NCBI GenBank assembly: GCA_002049945.1
Contig: MVCT01000061.1
Span: 1-12,240 of the forward strand
Reading direction: 5' to 3'
Source of the DNA: Candidatus Cloacimonas sp. 4484_140
GTDB taxonomy: Bacteria; Cloacimonadota; Cloacimonadia; JGIOTU-2
Length of the DNA stretch: 12,240 bases
The notes beneath the pieces were generated by a model. That model did no database searches and had not been told where the DNA came from. It saw nothing but the letters and a program-made list of their open reading frames with translations. The first letter of the stretch is position 1. Each line of letters opens with the position of its first letter. The position numbers and the translations under genes were made by a program. Shown here in pieces: positions 1-6,749 of the stretch.

Positions 1-375
1 CATCCGGGACCTGATCCTGAATTCCATAAATGGGCTCTTGATATGAAACTAAAGTGGATTGGCGTAGATTGCGGAAGCGCAGACCATCCGATGAATACGA
101 TCATCAGAGACTGGCATCCGAAACCCTTCATTGAAGCTGAGAAAAAGCTAAAAGCCAAATACAATAAAACATGGGATGAGATGTTCCCGCTCGAAGAATA
201 CTACCAGGTAATGCATTTGAATCTTTTCCCTAAGGGACTTCTTCATGCAGAAAATCTGGGTGGTGAACTGAATAAAGTGAATAATAAGCGTGTATGGATC
301 GGGCTGTTCCCTTTGCGTGGTATTGAATTGGAATCATCCATGTGCCGTATCGTTGCTCTTGAACCCCCGGAATAG
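1..375 (+). CDS. Cyclase-family hydrolase, C-terminal part (5' end outside window)
   Basis: The reading frame is open from base 1, so the gene begins upstream and only its last 124 codons are seen; the ATG at 43 is internal. The visible part resembles the C-terminal half of the cyclase/kynurenine formamidase superfamily (PF04199). It begins with an HPG segment, continues with IGVDCGSADHPMNT, and ends with GLLHAENLGGEL followed by LFPLRGIELESSMCRIVAL, which matches the family pattern of EnL, then a small-molecule-pocket PL, then S-x-x-R-x-(I/V)-A. The metal-binding HxGTHxDxPxH motif would lie upstream and cannot be checked. Members are metal-dependent hydrolases of cyclic amides, imides or aryl formamides. 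The gene lies 144 nt before a molybdenum hydroxylase operon on the same strand, which suggests a shared ring-hydroxylation/ring-opening role. That link is inference and the substrate is unknown. Confidence 0.72.
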   Translation, partial: HPGPDPEFHKWALDMKLKWIGVDCGSADHPMNTIIRDWHPKPFIEAEKKLKAKYNKTWDEMFPLEEYYQVMHLNLFPKGLLHAENLGGELNKVNNKRVWIGLFPLRGIELESSMCRIVALEPPE

Positions 376-519
376 AAAGGATTTTAACCATCCGACTATG
401 CTTCGCTCCGCCGTGACAGGCGAAAAACACCCGTCTCCATTGCATTACGTCGAGGCAGGCGAAAGACGCGAAAAATGAAAATAAATAGTGTATAAAATTA
501 GTTATGATAAGAGGACAAA
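376..519. other. Intergenic spacer with short direct repeat and operon leader
   Basis: This spacer separates the cyclase-like gene from the FAD-subunit gene. The part at about 390-475 is richer in GC than its surroundings and carries the 9-mer CAGGCGAAA twice (417-425 and 456-464), which looks like a degraded dispersed intergenic element. The last 40 bases are AT-rich. They include the sequence AAGAGGAC just ahead of the ATG at 520, a usable ribosome binding site. I see no convincing terminator or promoter pair here. Confidence 0.35.
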
Positions 520-1392
520 ATGTCTATAATTCATGATTTTGAATATTGTAAACCAACCACTCTCGATGAGGTGACTGATCTTCTTTCACAACATGGAGAA
601 AAAGCGAAAATACTTGCAGGCGGCACCGATCTTGTCGTGCAGATGAAAGAGAATATCAAAATGCCCGATACTGTGATCGATATAAAAGGAATAAAAAACC
701 TGCACGAAATCCTATTCGAAGACAATACGCTCTTCATCGGTGCATGCGTGACTTTTAGGGAATTGATCGAATCGGAGATCATCAAAAAATATTTTCCCCT
801 CATAAAAGAGATGTCACAAACTGTTGCTTCGATGGGAATTCGTAACAGAGCCACTATTGTAGGAAATATCTGCTCCGCTGTTCCATCTGCTGATTCTGCC
901 CCGGTTTTGCTCGTGTATGATGCTGATATTATTGCGAAAAGCGCCTCAGGAGAAAGGATCATACCGATAACAGAATGGTTTACCGGTCCGAAAGAAACAG
1001 CTCTTCGTGCCGATGAACTCGTTACAGGCATTGAAATCCGATTGACGGATACGAAACATGCAGGACGTTATGAGAAGCTCGGAAGATATTCCGGTGAGGA
1101 TCTCGCACAGGCTGGAGTCTGCATTCTGGTATTTGAAGACCTTCATTACAATGTTGCATTCTGTGCGGTGGGACCTGTCCCAAAGAGAGTTTTCAGCGTG
1201 GAAAAACTTCTGCATGGCAAGGTGATTTCTGATGTGCTTATTGAGGAAGCAAAGCATCTTTTACAGGAAGAGATCTCGCCAATCACAGATATACGAGCAA
1301 CCAACGAATATCGAGCTCATATGATGGGTGTGATGTTCGAAAGGGGCTTGAAGAAAGCGGTCTCTCGATTGCATGGAGGTGTAAATGCCTGA
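520..1392 (+). CDS. Molybdenum hydroxylase FAD-binding subunit (CoxM/XdhB type)
   Basis: The 290-residue product has the normal length and layout of the medium subunit of three-component xanthine dehydrogenase/CO dehydrogenase-family enzymes. AGGTDL at residues 33-38 is the first FAD pyrophosphate loop. The segment at residues 103-130 (ASMGIRNRATIVGN, then a P-S-A-D-S-A-P-V-L-L stretch) is the second flavin-binding region of the PCMH-type domain. The remaining ~110 residues fit the CO dehydrogenase flavoprotein C-terminal domain (PF03450). In this family the subunit passes electrons from the 2Fe-2S clusters to FAD and then to an acceptor. The start at 520 is preceded by AAGAGGAC at a good distance. 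The end overlaps the next gene by 8 nt, so coupled translation is likely. The substrate cannot be told from this subunit. Confidence 0.93.
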   Translation: MSIIHDFEYCKPTTLDEVTDLLSQHGEKAKILAGGTDLVVQMKENIKMPDTVIDIKGIKNLHEILFEDNTLFIGACVTFRELIESEIIKKYFPLIKEMSQTVASMGIRNRATIVGNICSAVPSADSAPVLLVYDADIIAKSASGERIIPITEWFTGPKETALRADELVTGIEIRLTDTKHAGRYEKLGRYSGEDLAQAGVCILVFEDLHYNVAFCAVGPVPKRVFSVEKLLHGKVISDVLIEEAKHLLQEEISPITDIRATNEYRAHMMGVMFERGLKKAVSRLHGGVNA

Positions 1393-1840
1393 AATACATT
1401 TTATTCTCAATCATGAAAAAAGAGTTATCAATGTTGAATTCCATGAAACTCTCCTCGAAGTTTTACGTGAAAAATTGGGTGTTAAAAGCCCGAAATGTGG
1501 TTGTGATAGAGGAGATTGCGGCGCTTGCAATGTACTTCTGAATGGACAAAGTGTCCGAAGTTGCCTGATTCTTGCTGTCGAGGTCGATGGACAGGAAATT
1601 GTCACTGTTGAAGGAATTTCTAAGCACGGATTGACCAAGGTGCAGGAAGCGATGATTGATAACAATGCATTCCAGTGCGGATTCTGCGCTCCCGGTATCA
1701 TAATTTCTGCTACGGAATTACTGAATAATAATCAACATCCCACCATCGAAGAGATCAAAGAAGCACTTTCAGGGAATTTGTGCAGATGTACAGGATATCT
1801 GCCAATCCTTGATGCTGTGTTTAAGGTCTCAAAAGAATAG
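1385..1840 (+). CDS. Molybdenum hydroxylase 2Fe-2S subunit (CoxS/XdhC type)
   Basis: This 151-residue protein is the small iron-sulfur subunit. The N-terminal plant-ferredoxin-like domain holds the first cluster with C40-x4-C45-x2-C48 and C60 (CGCDRGDCGACNV, then SVRSCL). The C-terminal helical domain holds the second cluster with C98-x2-C101 (QCGFCAPG) and C133-x-C135 (GNLCRCTGY). All eight ligands are present, so the protein looks intact. It relays electrons from the molybdenum cofactor to the FAD subunit. Its ATG lies inside the last codons of the FAD-subunit gene, an 8-nt overlap typical of this operon. The gap of about 200 nt that follows, before the molybdopterin subunit, is unusual for such an operon. 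Confidence 0.95.
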   Translation: MPEIHFILNHEKRVINVEFHETLLEVLREKLGVKSPKCGCDRGDCGACNVLLNGQSVRSCLILAVEVDGQEIVTVEGISKHGLTKVQEAMIDNNAFQCGFCAPGIIISATELLNNNQHPTIEEIKEALSGNLCRCTGYLPILDAVFKVSKE

Positions 1841-1860
1841 GTTCTTGCAAAGATGAAGAG

Positions 1861-2042
1861 GTTCACGCAGATAACGCAAAGAAGAAAAATGAAAAGGTGC
1901 AGCTTAATATGAGAGAGTTTTCAGATGAAAAATAATAAAATAAGCGCTTGTCCTGTTATAGAAAATTTTATAATTTCTCAGCGTACTCTGCGAGATTCTC
2001 TGCGCACTTTGCGTGAAAATTTGCGCACTTTGCGTGAAATAA
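1861..2042. repeat. Repeat island inside the hydroxylase operon (21-bp tandem plus inverted copy)
   Basis: The stretch between the 2Fe-2S and molybdopterin genes ends in a 21-bp tandem repeat: TGCGCACTTTGCGTGAAA occurs at 2001-2018 and again at 2022-2039. Related CTCTGCG words precede it (about 1978-2000). Near the start, TTCACGCAGATAACGCAAAG at 1862-1881 carries the same TTCACGC/GCAAAG words in inverted orientation, so 1862-1868 can pair with the GCGTGAA at 2011-2017 or 2032-2038. This layout resembles a small non-autonomous dispersed element. A TATAAT box at 1969-1974 has a poor TTGTCC match 15 nt upstream, so a promoter here is possible but unproven. Confidence 0.6.
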
Positions 2043-2054
2043 ATGGAGTTACTA

Positions 2055-2453
2055 ATGGATAATTTAAAATATGTTGGAAAGCCGGTTGTCAGAATTGACG
2101 GAAAAGAAAAAGTGAGCGGCTCAACTCTTTTTACCGATGATCTCGAATACGGACCGAATATGCTCTATGCCGCTCTTGTGGAAAGCTCAGAAGCTCATGC
2201 GCTCATAAAGAACATCGATACCTCGGAAGCAGAAAAATACCCGGGCGTAATTAAGGTTTTTACAGGTAAGGATTTTCCCTATAAATTCGGACTCTATATG
2301 AAGGATAGGTACATTTTTGCAATGGATAAAGTCCGCTTTGTAGGAGAACAAATCGCAGCAGTTGTTTCACGCGATAAAAGAATTGCAGAACGAGCAGTAA
2401 AACTGGTAAAGGTAGAGTGCAATCACCTCATACGCAAAGGAATTTATTCGTAG
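2055..2453 (+). CDS. Molybdenum hydroxylase molybdopterin subunit, N-terminal fragment (hammerhead domain)
   Basis: This is the first piece of a CoxL/XdhA-type large subunit. From MDNLKYVGKPVVRIDG to VKLVKVE, about 120 residues, it covers the complete a/b hammerhead domain (PF01315), including the conserved RIDGKEKVSG start and a VRFVGEQIAAVVS segment. I chose the ATG at 2055 over the in-frame ATG at 2043 because GGAG (2045-2048) sits 6 nt ahead of it. After VKVE the family continues with a Y-E-x-L-P linker, but here the frame runs into 11 unrelated residues and stops at 2453. The rest of the subunit resumes in another frame from about 2417. The gene is therefore broken by a deletion that changed the frame, or the assembly is wrong here. 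A free hammerhead domain would not be expected to have activity alone. Confidence 0.8.
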   Translation: MDNLKYVGKPVVRIDGKEKVSGSTLFTDDLEYGPNMLYAALVESSEAHALIKNIDTSEAEKYPGVIKVFTGKDFPYKFGLYMKDRYIFAMDKVRFVGEQIAAVVSRDKRIAERAVKLVKVECNHLIRKGIYS

Positions 2454-4102
2454 AAGCCCTTGCTCCGCTTGGTTTTACGCATAAAGATGTGCGCGTGATA
2501 GCTCCTCCGATCGGTGGAGGATTTGGCGGTAAAGCCGGAGTGTCAATGGAAATCCTCGCTGCTGCAATGGCAACTAAGCTGAGAGGAAGTCCCGTTCAAG
2601 TTATCTGGTCGCGTGAAAAGGAATTCTACAACACTTCGCAACGGCTTGGCGTCATAGCAAAACTGAAGATCGGTGTGAAAAAGGACGGCACTTTCACAAC
2701 AATCGATCATCGACTTTATTGGGATGCGGGAGCTTCTGCAGAATACGGAGCAAATGTCGTTAATGCCATCGGACTATCTGCAACAGGACCATACCGCTTT
2801 CCTAATATTCTCATAGACTCGGTTTGCTTGTATACGAATCTTCCTCCATGCGGAGCATATCGCGGATTTGGCTATTCGGAGTTTACGTTCGGACTGGAGT
2901 CGCATGTCGACAGAATCGCTGCTCATCTCAAGCTCGATCCAGTGGCGATCAGGAAGAAAAATGCTATCAAAGAAGGAGATACATTGGCTTATGGTGTGCC
3001 GATGAATCCAAGCGGATTAATCCAAGCTATTGATGCAGTGGCAAAGGAAATCGAGTGGGGAAAAAAGGTGGAATCCGATGATTCGAATAAAGTTATTGGA
3101 AAAGGATTTTCTTTGCTCTGGAAAGCTCCAGCCATGCCGCCTAATGCATCTTCTGCAGCATTCATTAAATTCAGCGAGGATGGTAGTATAAATATTCTTG
3201 TCTCTGGCATGGATATGGGACAGGGATTTCTTACAGTCATGGCTCAGATCGCTGCTGAAATTCTCACTGTTCCAGTTTCCAAGATCAGAACGGAAAATCC
3301 TGACACAGACAGAAATCCGTATGAATGGCAGACTGTAGCGTCACATGTAACCTGGTCTTGCGGAAATGCAGTAAAAAATGCTGCTCTCGATGCACGGGAT
3401 CAGATTTTTAATGTTGTATCAAGAGCGTGTGATATTCCTAAAAATAAACTGTATCTGGAGGATGAAAAAGTTAAAAGTAAAACTAAAAAAAGCTTCGAAC
3501 TCCCTCTCAAAGAATTTGTGATTAACGGCATACAGGCAGATGATGGGACTTTCAAAGGTGGACCAATTCTCGGAAGAGGTAATTTCATGCCCGAGTTCAC
3601 CTCTGCGAACAGCGATCCTGAAACAAGCCAGGGTGGTCATCCCAATGTGCATTACACAGTTGGTGCAGCAGCAATAATCTTAGAAGTTGATAAAGAAACC
3701 GGAAAAATGCATGTGAAAAAAGTGGTGGAGGCGATCGATGCAGGCAAGGCGATAAATCCCGATCTGGTAAATGGTCAGATCACAGGCGGATTACTGCAAG
3801 GACTCTCCACAGTGCTTTATGAAGACATGAGATATGATGAAAAAGGAAAACTTCTGAATCCAAATTTTACTGATTATAAAATTCCGACTTCAAAGGATGT
3901 TCCCGATGAGATAGTGCCCATCATTATTGAAGTACCTCAGCCGGACGGACCCTTTGGCGCACGCGGCGTAGGGGAGCACACGATGATACCGGCAGCCCCG
4001 ATGGTCGCAAATGCAGTTCAGGATGCGCTTGGAATAAGGATCAAAACAATGCCTGTTACTGCGGAAAAGGTTGCACTTGCTGTGATCAAAAATAAAAATT
4101 AA
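2417..4102 (+). CDS. Molybdenum hydroxylase molybdopterin subunit, C-terminal fragment
   Basis: This 561-codon frame holds most of the molybdopterin-binding part of a xanthine dehydrogenase-family large subunit. It starts within the conserved (T)Q-S-P-H-T-Q-R segment and then has VRVIAPPIGGGFGGK with the cofactor loop at residues 33-39. Further on are a CGAYRGFG active-site loop at about residues 143-150, a GMDMGQGF loop, and a C-terminal GARGVGEHT at about residues 513-521 that contains the catalytic glutamate. AYRGFG differs from the AYxCSFR loop of form I CO dehydrogenase, so this is a hydroxylase of the broader family. The GTG at 2417 has only a weak AAGG upstream, and translation would have to restart inside the preceding frame. 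Compared with relatives, about 100 residues joining the two domains are missing. It is probably the remains of one gene with 2055-2453. Confidence 0.85.
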   Translation: MQSPHTQRNLFVEALAPLGFTHKDVRVIAPPIGGGFGGKAGVSMEILAAAMATKLRGSPVQVIWSREKEFYNTSQRLGVIAKLKIGVKKDGTFTTIDHRLYWDAGASAEYGANVVNAIGLSATGPYRFPNILIDSVCLYTNLPPCGAYRGFGYSEFTFGLESHVDRIAAHLKLDPVAIRKKNAIKEGDTLAYGVPMNPSGLIQAIDAVAKEIEWGKKVESDDSNKVIGKGFSLLWKAPAMPPNASSAAFIKFSEDGSINILVSGMDMGQGFLTVMAQIAAEILTVPVSKIRTENPDTDRNPYEWQTVASHVTWSCGNAVKNAALDARDQIFNVVSRACDIPKNKLYLEDEKVKSKTKKSFELPLKEFVINGIQADDGTFKGGPILGRGNFMPEFTSANSDPETSQGGHPNVHYTVGAAAIILEVDKETGKMHVKKVVEAIDAGKAINPDLVNGQITGGLLQGLSTVLYEDMRYDEKGKLLNPNFTDYKIPTSKDVPDEIVPIIIEVPQPDGPFGARGVGEHTMIPAAPMVANAVQDALGIRIKTMPVTAEKVALAVIKNKN

Positions 4103-4154
4103 CAAAATCAAAAATAAAATATTCATTAAAAATAATTAACACGGAGGATAAAGT

Positions 4155-4850
4155 ATGGATATGGAATTGGAACAAATGTTACGACCTGCGGAATTAGAAA
4201 TGCCTGAGTATCCCGCAAAAGTTATTACTCTGGCAACTGGCGGACAGATGGTTGTCCGTGCTGCTACGCGCAGAGAAGCACCAACGATCATGAAGGCAGT
4301 CAAGCCCACGATAAAGATCGAGCGGGATTTCTATGATGTGGTTGGCTCACGCGTGTATGCCGAGCTTCTTGCATGGTATAAATATCGCTACAGAAATTGC
4401 TATGTGCTTGTTGGGCAGATCGATAATATTCTTGTGGGTGTGGTGAACGGACGAATGCTTACGGATAAGATCGGTATCAGTCTGCATACGCTGGCGATCG
4501 AGCGCGGCTTACGTATCGGTGCTCATCTCTTTGCATCAAAGATGGAGCATCATATTGAATTTCTGAATCAGGACGAAGTATGGATCACTGCAGAATCTCC
4601 CATCGGTTTCCGGCGCTGGATGATAGAATATGACCTGATAAAACAGCTCGGTGTGCAGCACGAACTCGGAGGTGCGGATTCTTTTATGCTGACTCGAGAT
4701 TTATATTTCAAAAGCAAGGATCGGCTTGTCGCAGGATCGCGGCCTTGTCCTGAAGACTTGCTTGAAAAGGCAAAAAGCGAGATCATTATTGCTGATGAAG
4801 AATCAATTGTTACGCAGATTTGCGGTATGAAAGGAGCGTGGTCAAAATGA
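4155..4850 (+). CDS. GNAT-like acetyltransferase-fold protein of the thiolase operon
   Basis: This 231-residue protein has no signal peptide or membrane segment. A central region reads as a GNAT core: VLVGQIDNILVGVVNGRM is a beta-hairpin, and SLHTLAIERGLRIGAHLF resembles motif A with its R-x-x-(I)-G-x-x-L acetyl-CoA loop. A conserved-looking AESPIGFRRWMIEYDL follows in the position of motif B. The long N-terminal extension (about 40 residues) is not recognised. GGAGG at 4143-4147, 7 nt before the ATG, is a strong ribosome binding site. The stop overlaps the thiolase start (ATGA), so the two are very likely co-translated. The fold call is moderate; the acyl donor and acceptor are unknown. Its place between hydroxylase and thiolase genes suggests acyl-CoA-related chemistry. 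Confidence 0.55.
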   Translation: MDMELEQMLRPAELEMPEYPAKVITLATGGQMVVRAATRREAPTIMKAVKPTIKIERDFYDVVGSRVYAELLAWYKYRYRNCYVLVGQIDNILVGVVNGRMLTDKIGISLHTLAIERGLRIGAHLFASKMEHHIEFLNQDEVWITAESPIGFRRWMIEYDLIKQLGVQHELGGADSFMLTRDLYFKSKDRLVAGSRPCPEDLLEKAKSEIIIADEESIVTQICGMKGAWSK

Positions 4851-6031
4851 GAAATGTAGCAATATTAGGCGTTGGCATGACCGATTTTGGAAGGCTGGAA
4901 GGTGATACTCTGATGGATATCCTATCTTCAGCTTCAATCCATGCAATTGATGATGCGGGTATTGATCCTAAGCTGATCGAGTTGGTATATGTCGCAAATA
5001 TGGGCGGAGGAATCCTGAATCACAGAACAGCTATTGCCAGCGGTCTGGTTGATAATATCGGACTGATCCCGGCTGCTGCGGACACGATCGAGAACGGACC
5101 TGCTTCAGGCGGTTCTGCTATCAAAAATGGAGTGATGGCTGTTGCTTCCGGTTATTATGATTTTGTGCTCGTGGTTGGTGGCGAGAAGATGAGGGATGTC
5201 AGCGGTTGGAGAGCAACGGATTTTGTGGCTACTTTGACCCATCCTGATGCAGAATATATCTATGGGATTACTTTGCCCGGCATGGCTGGAATGTTTGCGA
5301 ATCTGTATATGGAAAAATATGGATATACACGTCGTCATCTCGCAGAAGTCGCAATAAAAAATCACAAGAACGCACTTATGAATCCCTATGCTCATGTTCA
5401 AATGGATATTGCCATGAAAGGGATTCTGGATTCACCAGATGCAGCAATAAATAATTCACCTCTTGCAGAACCTCTGCATTTATTTGATTCCTGTCCTGTA
5501 AGTGACGGTGGTGCTGCGATTATACTTTGTCCTGAGGATCGAGTTAAAGAATTCAATAAGCCCGTGATATGTGTGGCAGGATTCGGACAAGCGACAGATA
5601 CTCTCACGCTGGCAGAAAGGGAAGACCCGATTGATCTAAAAGCCGTTACGATGGCATGCAAACAGGCATACAAAAGAGCAGGTATCACTGCAAAGGATAT
5701 TGATTTTGCTGAACTGCACGACGCATTCACCATATTGGAGATCGCCGAAGCAGAGCATGCGGGTCTGTATAAAAAAGGTGGATATAAGAAAGCCATAGAG
5801 TCCGGAGAGAACAAGATCACAGGCAGTTTGCCGATCAATCCTTCGGGCGGTTTGAAGTCGAGAGGTCATCCTGTAGGTGCTACAGGCGTTGCTCAAGCAG
5901 TGGAAGCTACATGGCAGTTACGAGGTGAAGCAGGTGAAAGACAGGTAAAGAATGCCGGAACAGCATTAACAGTGAATTTCGGCGGATTCGGAAACAATGT
6001 CGTTGCTCTCGTGCTTAGAAGGGAGAAATAA
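4847..6031 (+). CDS. Thiolase-fold enzyme lacking the nucleophilic cysteine
   Basis: The 394-residue product is a full-length thiolase-superfamily protein of the SCP2/archaeal type that pairs with DUF35 proteins. The start is the ATG at 4847 (4-nt ATGA overlap with the preceding gene, AAGGAG at 4831-4836), not an upstream in-frame codon. Conserved parts include VAILGVGMTDFGR at the N-terminus, HDAFT with H291, and LPINPSGGLKSRGHPVGATG with H341. The nucleophile region reads ENGPASGGSA, so residue 85 is proline (codon 5099-5101) where thiolases have cysteine. The C-terminal GGFGN loop also lacks a cysteine. Without a nucleophile, ordinary acyl-enzyme chemistry is not expected. Known relatives without this cysteine include the steroid side-chain aldolase Ltp2, which acts with a DUF35 partner. 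The next gene encodes such a partner. An aldolase-like or acyl-CoA-binding role is inference. Confidence 0.9.
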   Translation: MRNVAILGVGMTDFGRLEGDTLMDILSSASIHAIDDAGIDPKLIELVYVANMGGGILNHRTAIASGLVDNIGLIPAAADTIENGPASGGSAIKNGVMAVASGYYDFVLVVGGEKMRDVSGWRATDFVATLTHPDAEYIYGITLPGMAGMFANLYMEKYGYTRRHLAEVAIKNHKNALMNPYAHVQMDIAMKGILDSPDAAINNSPLAEPLHLFDSCPVSDGGAAIILCPEDRVKEFNKPVICVAGFGQATDTLTLAEREDPIDLKAVTMACKQAYKRAGITAKDIDFAELHDAFTILEIAEAEHAGLYKKGGYKKAIESGENKITGSLPINPSGGLKSRGHPVGATGVAQAVEATWQLRGEAGERQVKNAGTALTVNFGGFGNNVVALVLRREK

Positions 6032-6375
6032 TGAAAAGAAAAAATGATAAGGCATATAAATGTAAAAAATGCGGCAGAGTTACCTATCCGGAGCGTGTTG
6101 TATGTCTTAAATGCGGAAATAGAGAATTTGAAGTTATCCCATTTACAGATGAATGTACACTAATCACTTTTTCCCAGATCTTTCAGTTGCCATGGGGGAT
6201 CAACGACAGATATCTAACTATCGGTGTATGTCAGTTCGATAACGGCATAAAAGCAATGGGTCGGATCACAACTCCGAAAGTTAAGAATGGTATGAGAATG
6301 AAAGCAAATTGGAAATTATTTCGAGAAATCGCAGGCGAAGACGTCTGGGGATGGGTGTTTGAGCCGATTAAATAG
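6031..6375 (+). CDS. DUF35 zinc-ribbon/OB-fold protein, partner of the thiolase
   Basis: The 114-residue protein has a rubredoxin-like zinc ribbon at its N-terminus with C11-x2-C14 and C25-x2-C28 (YKCKKCG, then VVCLKCGN). An OB-fold of about 75 residues follows (CTLITFSQIFQLPW, then YLTIGVCQFDNGIKAMGRI). This is the DUF35 layout (PF12172 plus PF01796). In archaea and in bacterial thiolase or aldolase systems such proteins form tight complexes with thiolase-fold subunits and help bind or channel the acyl-CoA. The start overlaps the thiolase stop by one base (TAATG), so translation is probably coupled and the ratio fixed. All four cysteines are present. It is the last gene of the operon; no clear intrinsic terminator is seen just downstream. 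Confidence 0.92.
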   Translation: MKRKNDKAYKCKKCGRVTYPERVVCLKCGNREFEVIPFTDECTLITFSQIFQLPWGINDRYLTIGVCQFDNGIKAMGRITTPKVKNGMRMKANWKLFREIAGEDVWGWVFEPIK

Positions 6376-6451
6376 AAAATGTAATTCAAAATTAAAAATA
6401 TTGTCACTCTGATCTATTCTGATCTGAACATTGCGCGTACTTCCATACCAT

Positions 6452-6506
6452 AGTTTATTCTCGTGTCACCTATGTCCCCGGTTTATTCTGTTACCCATGC
6501 GCCAAG
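6452..6506. repeat. Two tandem units, possible insertion-sequence end remnant
   Basis: Two diverged direct units lie end to end. The first (6453-6480) contains GTTTATTC then TGTCACCTATGTCCCCG, and the second (6481-6506) contains GTTTATTC then TGTTACCCATGCGCCAAG. Short tandem units of this TGTnACCnATG type are known at the ends of some insertion sequences, notably IS21-like elements with several terminal repeats. No transposase or second end is present, so a remnant is the most that can be said. Confidence 0.35.
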
Positions 6507-6522
6507 TTTGTACTCAATCGGG

Positions 6523-6569
6523 AAAATCTCCTATAGAGAGGAAAGCAGCTTCAGCTGTGGGGTGTGTAA
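6523..6569 (+). repeat. Hairpin repeat, copy 1
   Basis: This copy begins AAAATCTCCT, contains the hairpin CAGC-TTCA-GCTG (6546-6557) and ends in GGGGTGTGTAA. A TCCT/AGGA pair just upstream can form a second short stem. It aligns with the copy at 6700-6749. The two central hairpins keep the TTCA loop while the second base pair changes from A-T to G-C, which indicates selection on, or inheritance of, a folded form. Confidence 0.65.
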
Positions 6570-6601
6570 TCTTGAGAAAAGTTAATAAAATAACACACCC
6601 C
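6559..6601. repeat. Perfect 9-bp inverted repeat GGGGTGTGT/ACACACCCC
   Basis: GGGGTGTGT at 6559-6567 pairs exactly with ACACACCCC at 6593-6601 across a 25-nt AT-rich loop. The left arm is also the 3' end of hairpin repeat copy 1, so the structure may be two facing copies of an element end with little left between them. There is no T-run, so it is not a standard terminator. Confidence 0.6.
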
Positions 6602-6699
6602 GTCCGCAAGTGGTCATTTAGATTATCAGATTATTTGACATTTTGAACATCTATTGCATCAAGTATTTATCAATCGTTATAAAATAATAAATAATCGAA

Positions 6700-6749
6700 A
6701 AAATCTCCTCTAACAAGAAGAGTACGGCTTCAGCCGAGAGGTGTGTTAA
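6700..6749 (+). repeat. Hairpin repeat, copy 2, directly in front of the DUF559 remnant
   Basis: This copy starts AAAATCTCCTCT, carries the hairpin CGGC-TTCA-GCCG (6725-6736) and ends GAGAGGTGTGTTAA. A CTCCTCT/AGAAGAG arm pair (6705-6720) can form a second imperfect stem. The GAGAGG at 6736-6741 also serves as a plausible ribosome binding site, 8 nt ahead of the ATG at 6750. The repeat therefore doubles as the leader of the DUF559 reading frame. Confidence 0.65.

Noticed and set aside
531..1031. A 166-codon - strand frame opposite the FAD subunit gene
   Set aside because: It is a shadow of a well-supported gene with clear FAD-binding motifs on the + strand.
2055..4102. Form I carbon monoxide dehydrogenase (coxL)
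   Set aside because: The active-site loop reads CGAYRGFG, without the AYxCSFR signature that carries the copper-binding cysteine.
6431..6646. A 71-codon + strand frame in the repeat-rich spacer
   Set aside because: It runs through the insertion-end-like units and the hairpin repeat, has no ribosome binding site and shows no recognisable domain.
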